64,000 nt of DNA from NCBI RefSeq assembly GCF_000759885.1, contig NZ_JNAH01000003.1, forward strand, positions 1 to 64,000, given 5' to 3'. The notes under the pieces were generated by a model. That model was not told the origin of the DNA. It worked only from the letters and a program-made list of their open reading frames with translations, and did not search any database. Positions 57,925-64,000 of the stretch are shown piece by piece. The position numbers and the translations under genes are program-made. The DNA comes from Prochlorococcus marinus str. GP2 (GTDB lineage Bacteria; Cyanobacteriota; Cyanobacteriia; PCC-6307; Cyanobiaceae). How positions within the stretch are numbered: the stretch's first letter is position 1; each line of letters opens with the position of its first letter.

Positions 57925-58857
57925 GTGGTCAATGCTAGTCTCAATTGGGCCAGTATTGTTGGTATAGTTCTCGCGGTATGTGGAGGAGGCCTTTATTTCT
58001 TAAGGTCCTTTAAGCCTGCCTTGGCAAGGGATTATGATGTTTTCTTCGCAGCAATTGGACTTTTGTGTGGAGGAATATTATTTTTTCAAGGTTGGAGGTT
58101 AGATCCTATCCTTCAGTTTGGTCAGTTTTTACTTGCAGGAACTACAGTTTTTTTCGCATATGAAAGTGTGCGATTGAGGGGAGTTGCTACTGATCAAGCT
58201 AGAAGATCATCTTATTTTGATGATGATCCTATTTCTGATGGTCCCAGAAATTCTAGAGGCCGATTTAATAACGATTATGATAGGTTTGAAGAATCCGAAA
58301 GACCATCCAGAAGATTTAAACCTCAAGAAGATGAATTTGAAGAAGATTATATGGAGGGGAGATCTCGTAGGAGGAATGTTTCAAGAGCGATACCCTCAGC
58401 TGCAGCAAGTAGAAGTAGGCCATCTTCAAGAGAAATAAGTCAGTTTGAAAATGACGAACCTATAAGAAGGAGAAGAAGACAGACTTCTGAAGTTAGAAAT
58501 AGTAAACAACCAGAAACAAACAACTTTGGTGAAAGAAGAAATTTATCTCGCGATGAAGTTAAAACAGGGTCTAGACCCAGAATGAATCGTACAGTTTCTA
58601 AACAAGATAATATCTCTGCTCCTACTGATTCTTCTCCATTAAGAAAGAAACCTACTAGATCCTCTATTAGGCAGCAAACTTCAACAACTCAAGTAGAAGA
58701 TGCTTCATTTAAAGATGCTAATCAAGCCAAAAAACCACGTGAGACGCGTAGAGTGAGCTCTTCAGTTAGATCAAGTTCAAAAAATCAAAATAGTAGATAT
58801 AACGTTGGAATAAACAAGAAGAAACCAAGAGATAACAGTTCTAGATTTGATGATTAA
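57925..58857 (+). CDS. ycf66: Ycf66-family protein with Arg-rich tail
   Basis: About three membrane segments in the first 75 residues, with the family start MVNASLNWASIVGIVLAVCGGGLYFLRSF, then a long basic Ser/Arg/Glu-rich tail with repeated SRR and SRP. Ycf66 is found in chloroplasts and cyanobacteria; its role is not known. The GTG start at 57925 keeps the conserved VNxSLNWAS block. It is 310 residues, long because of the tail. Confidence 0.9.
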   Translation: MVNASLNWASIVGIVLAVCGGGLYFLRSFKPALARDYDVFFAAIGLLCGGILFFQGWRLDPILQFGQFLLAGTTVFFAYESVRLRGVATDQARRSSYFDDDPISDGPRNSRGRFNNDYDRFEESERPSRRFKPQEDEFEEDYMEGRSRRRNVSRAIPSAAASRSRPSSREISQFENDEPIRRRRRQTSEVRNSKQPETNNFGERRNLSRDEVKTGSRPRMNRTVSKQDNISAPTDSSPLRKKPTRSSIRQQTSTTQVEDASFKDANQAKKPRETRRVSSSVRSSSKNQNSRYNVGINKKKPRDNSSRFDD

Positions 58858-59133
58858 TTATAAGATTCCTGCCCATTTTAAAAACGATTGTTTACTAAAT
58901 AATTCAATCAATACTATTGCAAGGAAGCCAATCATTGCAAATCTTCCATTAGTTATTTCAGAATAACTACTCCATCCAAATTTATATTCATCTTTAATTT
59001 CTATAGTTTTTTCATCTAATTTATTGTCTTCAATTTGTTCATTGATCTGATTCGGATCTTTTTGCTCTTCTATAAAACTCTCATTTTCTAAATTAGTGAT
59101 TTCTGAGTTAGTTTGTTCTTCTTTAGAATTCAT
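58858..59133 (-). CDS. hli: High-light-inducible protein (CAB-domain, one helix)
   Basis: 91 residues. The acidic N-terminal leader (about 1-48) is followed by one CAB helix: the chlorophyll-binding motif is EITNGRFAMIGF (E59, N62 and R64) and a hydrophobic span to about residue 80. HLIPs bind chlorophyll and protect photosystems under excess light. The long acidic leader sets it apart from the shortest HLIPs. It lies at the end of the ABC-transporter cluster, eight bases downstream. Confidence 0.93.
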   Translation of the reverse strand: MNSKEEQTNSEITNLENESFIEEQKDPNQINEQIEDNKLDEKTIEIKDEYKFGWSSYSEITNGRFAMIGFLAIVLIELFSKQSFLKWAGIL

Positions 59134-59141
59134 TTTTTTTG

Positions 59142-61124
59142 TTAATCCTTAAAATTATACTTATCAGAAGTCAATAATTTCCAGTCTCCTTGTCCATTTA
59201 ATTCTAAAATATTTTCGTGAAAATCTTTTAAGCTAGGTCTATGTCCAACACTTATTAGAGAAAGTTCTCGTTCCTTTAGTAAACTATATAGTTTTTTTTC
59301 AGTGTTAATATCTAAAGCACTTGTTGCTTCATCAAGTACTGCAAATCTTGGAGAATTTAGTAACAGTCTTGCAAAAGCTAATCTTTGTTGCTCGCCTAGG
59401 GAAAGAATTCGTGGCCAATCTTGTTTTATATCAAGATTAGGATACCGATCCACTAAGGTTTTTAAATTTACTTCATGTAGTACAGAAGTAAGATGTTCAT
59501 CACTAAATTTCTTAACTTCTGTGGGATAACATAATTGTTCTCTTAAAGAACCAAGTAACATATATGGTTTTTGAGGTATGAATAATAATTCCCCAATTTT
59601 TGGTTTTTTAATTACTCCTTGATCGGGTTCCCATAAACCACTAATCATTCTTAGTAAAGATGTTTTTCCGCATCCAGATGGTCCTACAACCAAAAGTGAT
59701 TGATTATTGTCGATGCTTAAATTTAAATTTTTAATGATTGTTTTATTTGATCCTGGTGGGCAAAGGTCAGCATTATTAATAAGAATTGAGGGGTAATCTG
59801 AAATAACGTTTTGATTGCTTGTTGGGTTGGTTTGACTAATGGATTCAACTTTTGATTGGAATCCTTCTAATCTGCCAATGCCAGCAGTAAATTTTGCAAG
59901 TTCTTCGATTTGATTAACAATAAAAAATAACGAACCTTCAACCATTCCAAATGCAAAGCTTGCCTGAATAAAGCGTCCATAATCAATATCACCTCTAAAG
60001 TAAGGAATTGCCATTATTAGATATGGAAAGAAATTTCCAGCATAATTAATGGATCTTCTCATGACGTCTATTATTACTCTCCATATAATCAGTAAATTAA
60101 AGTTTCTCACCACTTCTCCTAATCGCCTTTCAGTTTCACTTCGCTCAGGATTCTCCCCAGAGTAAAAGGCTATTGATTCAGCATTATCTCGAATATGAAC
60201 TAAGCCATATCGAAAATCTGCTTCATATCTGAGTTGATCAAAGTCAATCTTTACAAGATTTTTTCCAGCAATTAAAAGGATAGAAGTTGCAAATGCAGCG
60301 TAACCGAATAAAGAAAAAGTAAGTGTTGTACTAATACTCCATAAAATAAGAATATTAAGTGAAAATGTTAGTAGGGCATCAAAAATACCTAATGTGAAAG
60401 AAAGACTTTGACCGGTAAAAGCTCGAGTATCATCTGTGATTCTTTGATCAGGATTATCTACATCGGTTTGTTCTTCATCATTGGGATTTAATTGGTAATA
60501 GGCTTTATTGGTCATATAATCTTTGACTAAACTTTTTGAAAGCCATTCTCTCCAAATTATTCCTAATTTATATGTAAAAAATATTTGGGAAACACGTATA
60601 GGTAGAGCCACAGCGAAACAACAAGCGTAAATCCCTAATATCCGATAAAACCCATCTTCTTGTTTTTCTACTAAAGCATTTGTTAAATCTCTTGCTATGA
60701 AACCAATACCTGCGTTTATTCCGTTTACAGCTAAAAGCATTAATACAATTATCGCAAGGAATAACCAATGTAACCATCTTCGGTTTTTTAATTGACGTCT
60801 CAAGCTAAAAAAGCTGCCTGATCCAATTAGAAATAAGGCAGAGAAAAGCAATCCCCAGCTACCAGCCCAAATCGAATTGACAGTACTTACCACACCTCCA
60901 AAATACTTTTCAAGAAATATTGGTTGAAGGTTTTCAAAAAAACTAATTATGCCTGTAAGACCAACAAGTACTACTCCACCAACACAAAATAAAAGAGAAA
61001 TCAAAAGCCATATGAATTGAAGTCCATTGCATTGATCTATTGGAAGAAAAAATGGCTGAGACAGCTTCCTTAATTTTTGTAATTGGTATAATATTTTGGA
61101 TTTATTATTAACTTCTTTATTCAT
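59142..61124 (-). CDS. ABC transporter, membrane and ATPase fused (ABCD/SbmA-BacA-like)
   Basis: Half-transporter, 660 residues. Six membrane segments in the ABC-membrane-2 style occupy about residues 25-400, including EEQTDVDNPDQRITDDTRAF, the EAA-like stretch that marks this family. The ATPase domain has Walker A VVGPSGCGKTS near 478, signature LSLGEQQRLAFARLL near 569 and Walker B FAVLDEATSALD. Relatives transport peptides, vitamin B12 or fatty acyl-CoA; the substrate here is unknown. Confidence 0.9.
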   Translation of the reverse strand: MNKEVNNKSKILYQLQKLRKLSQPFFLPIDQCNGLQFIWLLISLLFCVGGVVLVGLTGIISFFENLQPIFLEKYFGGVVSTVNSIWAGSWGLLFSALFLIGSGSFFSLRRQLKNRRWLHWLFLAIIVLMLLAVNGINAGIGFIARDLTNALVEKQEDGFYRILGIYACCFAVALPIRVSQIFFTYKLGIIWREWLSKSLVKDYMTNKAYYQLNPNDEEQTDVDNPDQRITDDTRAFTGQSLSFTLGIFDALLTFSLNILILWSISTTLTFSLFGYAAFATSILLIAGKNLVKIDFDQLRYEADFRYGLVHIRDNAESIAFYSGENPERSETERRLGEVVRNFNLLIIWRVIIDVMRRSINYAGNFFPYLIMAIPYFRGDIDYGRFIQASFAFGMVEGSLFFIVNQIEELAKFTAGIGRLEGFQSKVESISQTNPTSNQNVISDYPSILINNADLCPPGSNKTIIKNLNLSIDNNQSLLVVGPSGCGKTSLLRMISGLWEPDQGVIKKPKIGELLFIPQKPYMLLGSLREQLCYPTEVKKFSDEHLTSVLHEVNLKTLVDRYPNLDIKQDWPRILSLGEQQRLAFARLLLNSPRFAVLDEATSALDINTEKKLYSLLKERELSLISVGHRPSLKDFHENILELNGQGDWKLLTSDKYNFKD

Positions 61125-61166
61125 TACTCGACTAGTTTTATAGAATAAATTATAACTTTTAGCAGT

Positions 61167-61445
61167 CTATTGACCAAAGCCGATAAATGAAAGTGCCCAG
61201 TCAGGTAAATTTAAGTAATTTAAGATTGTAGTATTAAATTCATGAACTTTTGGGAAACATTTATCTAATACCCACCATAAGAGAAAAGGTAGATTAAATA
61301 AAATTTGTAATTGCCATTTATAAGTTAAAACCTTCCATATTTTTATTAATTTAGTTTTGAGAGAATCGTCTAGATCTTCCCAATTTTTTGAGACTAAATT
61401 GAATAAATTTTTGGATTTTGTATTTAAGGAATCTGGTGTATTCAT
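61167..61445 (-). CDS. Small hypothetical protein with one hydrophobic segment
   Basis: 92 residues. An amphipathic, charged first half contains NWEDLDDSLKTKLIKIWK, then a Trp/Leu/Phe-rich hydrophobic part (about 50-68, LQILFNLPFLLWWVLD) and a tail of short helical elements. No family recognised. It lies between the HIT gene and the ABC transporter in a same-strand cluster, and by its spacing (42 bases before the transporter) may be transcribed with it. Confidence 0.6.
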   Translation of the reverse strand: MNTPDSLNTKSKNLFNLVSKNWEDLDDSLKTKLIKIWKVLTYKWQLQILFNLPFLLWWVLDKCFPKVHEFNTTILNYLNLPDWALSFIGFGQ

Positions 61446-61491
61446 TATGTTTTTACTTATTTATAACCCATAAACTTTTCTTTCGAGAGTT

Positions 61492-61833
61492 TTAACCTGG
61501 GGGCCAATTCATTTTTCTTCCAGATAAAAAATGAATATGTAAATGAAAAACTGTTTGTCCCGATTCTGCTCCAGTATTAATTACTGTTCTCCAATTAGTT
61601 AAATTTTTTGATTTAGCTATTTTGCTACCAACAAAAAGTAAATGCCCTAACAAATTTGCATCCTCTTCAATACAATCTAATAGGCTGATGATTGGCTTTT
61701 TTGGAATCACTAAAAAATGAAATGGTGCTTGCGCTTGGATATCGTTAAAAGCAATACAAAACTCATCTTCATAAAGCTTATCGCAGGGTATTTCTTCATT
61801 AATTATTTTTTGAAATATTGTAGTTTCAGTCAT
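61492..61833 (-). CDS. HIT-family nucleotide hydrolase
   Basis: Histidine-triad protein, HINT-like. The triad is H97-L-H99-I-H101 in TVFHLHIHFLSG, with the family N-terminal FQKIINEEIPCDKLYEDEFCIAFNDI and the WPPG end. Relatives cleave AMP from phosphoramidate or dinucleoside substrates. At 113 residues it is full length. Four bases after the def stop, so probably one transcript. Confidence 0.94.
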   Translation of the reverse strand: MTETTIFQKIINEEIPCDKLYEDEFCIAFNDIQAQAPFHFLVIPKKPIISLLDCIEEDANLLGHLLFVGSKIAKSKNLTNWRTVINTGAESGQTVFHLHIHFLSGRKMNWPPG

Positions 61834-61837
61834 TAGA

Positions 61838-62443
61838 TTAATTAATAGAAATTACATCTTCTTCGTTAAACCCTTCCTTTATAAGTTCTTTGTTTAAATC
61901 ATCTTTTGATGTAACTCTATCAACAAATAGTATTCCGTTTAAATGATCCATTTCATGTTGAATACACCTCGCTAGAAGTCCATCGGCTTTCATTTTCCGT
62001 GGTCTACCCATTTCATCCCTAAATTTTAATTTAATAGTTGATGGTCTTACTACATTCAAATAGACGCCAGGTATACTCAAACAGCCTTCTTCGTATGAAT
62101 TAAGAGTTGTTCCAAAGTCTGTAATTTCTGGATTGATTAATATTAAAGGTTCTGCTGCTGAATCTTCAAAATTTACATCTATCACAAGAAGCTCCTTGTT
62201 GATGCCAATTTGTGGTGCGGCAAGTCCAATTCCTTTAGCTGCATACATGCTTTGAAGCATTTCTCTAGCAAGTTTTCTAATCGATTCGTCAACTTTAGTG
62301 ATTCTTTTGGAATTTTTTCTCAACACATCATCACCAAGTTTATAAATATCTAGAGATGGCTTACCTGTTTGTTCTTTTGCAATTTTTTCTGAGCTTCCAC
62401 TTGTTCTTGACTTTTTTGCAAGTTGTGAAAAATGGTTTGCCAC
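61838..62443 (-). CDS. def: Peptide deformylase
   Basis: Metal enzyme that removes the formyl group from nascent proteins. The three motifs are intact: GIGLAAPQIG (residues 71-80), EGCLSIP with C121, and QHEMDHLNG with H163, E164 and H167. An N-terminal extension of about 28 residues is Ser/Lys-rich. Length 201, the usual size for cyanobacterial Def. First gene of the minus-strand cluster down to hli, divergent from the S9 peptidase. Confidence 0.96.
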   Translation of the reverse strand: MANHFSQLAKKSRTSGSSEKIAKEQTGKPSLDIYKLGDDVLRKNSKRITKVDESIRKLAREMLQSMYAAKGIGLAAPQIGINKELLVIDVNFEDSAAEPLILINPEITDFGTTLNSYEEGCLSIPGVYLNVVRPSTIKLKFRDEMGRPRKMKADGLLARCIQHEMDHLNGILFVDRVTSKDDLNKELIKEGFNEEDVISIN

Positions 62444-62515
62444 GTTAAAAAGTTTTTAATTAAGAGTTTAGCTATAAAAATACTAGCACTTTAATTTACT
62501 TTCTTTATATTTTAA

Positions 62516-64000
62516 ATGAGTAATGATGATAAGTTAAAAGTTAGGCAAACTGAATCTAAAAAAAATGCTTACAAGGAATTAACTATTATTAGGGATATCA
62601 TTTTTTGGATTGATGTTGTTGGTGAAGGTCAAAATGAGAATGCTATTTTTGCAAGACCATTTAATGATAAAGGGGCGTTTCCTCAGAAATTAACAAGTAA
62701 AAAGCATAATATTAAAAATAATTTTCATGGATATGGTGGTAAAGCATATAAATGTATAAATTTTAAAAATAATTTTTATTTAATATGGATAGATCAGATT
62801 ACTAAGGCAGTATGGTTTCAAATTTTTAAAGAGGCAGCGTCAAATTATAGAAGTCAAAATATATATCTCGATTCAGTTCAAGAACCTAGACAACTATCTA
62901 AATCAATTGATGGAAATTTCGATTCTTCATTTGTCATTTCTGAAAAAAATTTTTTGTATGGAATTTGCGAGATAAATAATAGAGATTATTTATTTTCTTT
63001 AAATTTAAAAAAAACTAAACAAGATATTCATCGAATTAAAAAATTTAAAAATTTTGCTGGAGAATTATCTTCTAATACTTCTGCTAGATTACTTTCTTGG
63101 ATAGAGTGGGATTCTCCATATATGCCCTGGGACAAAAATGATCTGTTTTTTGCTCAAATAGATCTAGATGGAGAGGTACAAAAAATAAAAAAATTCTCAA
63201 ATAAGCTTATAAATGCGAAAAAAAACGTTTCTTTTTTTCAACCCTATTGGATAAGTGAAACACTTTTAGTATGTTCTGAAGATAGTTCTGGATGGTGGAA
63301 TTTGTTGTTTTTAGATATTAATGAAATTGAGAATATTTTTATTAAGAAAAGAGTAGAGAGAAATTTGCTTGAATATGGAGCACCACAATGGGTCTCCGGA
63401 ATAACATTTTTTTCAGGGACTATAAAAAATTTATTTTGCCTAGCAAAAAAAGAAAATAATTTAATAGTGGAACAATATAAAAATCTTAAATTTGTTAAGG
63501 AATTTTCTACTCCTTTTACTTCAATAAGTGATTTCAGTGTTTTTCGAAAAAAAGTTCTTTTAAAAGGTTATGGATCTGATTTTTTGGGAATTGTATTTGA
63601 AATTGATTTTGAAAAAAAAGTTTTATCAAATTTTTCTGAGCAGATATTTTTTGATCATATAAAAGATTGTTCAAAACCTGAAACATTTTGGTTTAAAGGT
63701 TTTGAGGCTCAATCTACTCATTCTTTTCTTTATAAGCCGCTTGTTGAAAATTTTAGAAAGCCACCGCTCCTTGTTAGAGCACATAGCGGGCCAACTTCAT
63801 GTTTTGATGGATCATATAATTCTGAAGTTCAATATTGGACGTCGAAGGGATTTTTTGTTGCTGAAGTCAATTATGGAGGATCATCAGGATTTGGCAAAGA
63901 ATATAGAGAGAGGTTGAATTCTAAATGGGGTATTGTTGATTCTTATGATTGCAAATCACTAGCTCTTGAATTGATTAAATCAAATCAAGTTGATAGTGAA
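62516..64000 (+). CDS. S9 (prolyl-oligopeptidase family) peptidase, 3' end cut
   Basis: Begins at ATG 62516 and stays open to the last base, 495 codons, so the C terminus lies outside. The visible part is a long N-terminal beta-propeller-like region with HGYGGKAYKC near residue 73 and repeated Trp-Asp/Trp-Trp strands such as SWIEWDSPYMPWDKNDLFFA. The start of the alpha/beta-hydrolase domain follows (about 400 on): LLVRAHSGPTSCFDG and FFVAEVNYGGSSGFGKEYRERL, the oxyanion side of S9 enzymes. The catalytic serine, aspartate and histidine are not yet reached. Confidence 0.88.
   Translation, partial: MSNDDKLKVRQTESKKNAYKELTIIRDIIFWIDVVGEGQNENAIFARPFNDKGAFPQKLTSKKHNIKNNFHGYGGKAYKCINFKNNFYLIWIDQITKAVWFQIFKEAASNYRSQNIYLDSVQEPRQLSKSIDGNFDSSFVISEKNFLYGICEINNRDYLFSLNLKKTKQDIHRIKKFKNFAGELSSNTSARLLSWIEWDSPYMPWDKNDLFFAQIDLDGEVQKIKKFSNKLINAKKNVSFFQPYWISETLLVCSEDSSGWWNLLFLDINEIENIFIKKRVERNLLEYGAPQWVSGITFFSGTIKNLFCLAKKENNLIVEQYKNLKFVKEFSTPFTSISDFSVFRKKVLLKGYGSDFLGIVFEIDFEKKVLSNFSEQIFFDHIKDCSKPETFWFKGFEAQSTHSFLYKPLVENFRKPPLLVRAHSGPTSCFDGSYNSEVQYWTSKGFFVAEVNYGGSSGFGKEYRERLNSKWGIVDSYDCKSLALELIKSNQVDSE

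Overview
The window is about 31% GC by eye, densely packed with short intergenic gaps, and free of insertion sequences, CRISPR arrays and rRNA. Gene content is cyanobacterial: psbX, ycf66, a high-light-inducible (Hli/CAB) protein, a paired flv3-flv1 flavodiiron operon, a serine-glyoxylate-type aminotransferase, a glycine-rich RRM protein and a circularly permuted two-piece tmRNA. The tmRNA encodes the tag ANKIVSFSRQTAPVAA. Together with the low GC, small genes and streamlined spacing, this points to a high-light-adapted Prochlorococcus chromosome. I infer that from content; I could not run a search.

Layout. Positions 1-4573 hold ftsY (5' end cut), a SpoIIE/RsbU-type phosphatase, argH and an RRM protein. 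Positions 4570-9495 hold dusA, msrB, the chaperone genes grpE-dnaJ coupled to a TusA-like gene and rsgA, and a YbaB/EbfC gene. Positions 9513-11832 are murC-murB. Positions 12025-18136 hold gap2, thiL, a TLP40-like cyclophilin, efp-accB, pdxA and an NAD-dependent epimerase-like gene. Positions 18172-20296 are a run of small or poorly known genes: an HNH nuclease, a secreted hypothetical and a half-size AbrB membrane protein. Positions 20298-24275 hold the aminotransferase, cbiD and guaA.

The stretch downstream of guaA (24276-28069) is the most accessory-looking part. It has a 391-base gap with an imperfect copy of the guaA 3' end and a small tandem repeat, then a membrane acyltransferase with an SGNH domain, a PD-(D/E)XK nuclease and an unknown membrane protein. 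Core genes resume with PBP2, a flavin reductase, flv1/flv3, alaS, speA, ndk, thiO, gatB, coaE and argJ (to 44165). Next come an orphan ParA ATPase overlapping a small membrane protein gene, an aldo/keto reductase, the tmRNA gene, an RNA methyltransferase, a YqjD/YqjE-like membrane pair, several small proteins, smc, a PRC-barrel protein, a lipid-A-disaccharide-synthase-related gene and a tRNA-Leu. The end holds accC, yggT, psbX, ycf66, and a minus-strand cluster def-HIT-unknown-ABC transporter-hli. An S9 peptidase runs off the right edge.

The genes are mostly housekeeping: protein targeting, quality control and rescue (ftsY, grpE/dnaJ, tmRNA, def, efp), wall synthesis (murB/murC, PBP2), fatty-acid synthesis (accB, accC), arginine and polyamine metabolism (argH, argJ, speA) and photoprotection (flv1/flv3, hli). 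I found no complete undescribed multi-gene system. The best leads are a stand-alone LigD-phosphoesterase-like protein, the guaA-downstream att-like repeat with cargo, a DusA with serine where the catalytic cysteine is expected, and a tRNA-Leu with anticodon AAG.
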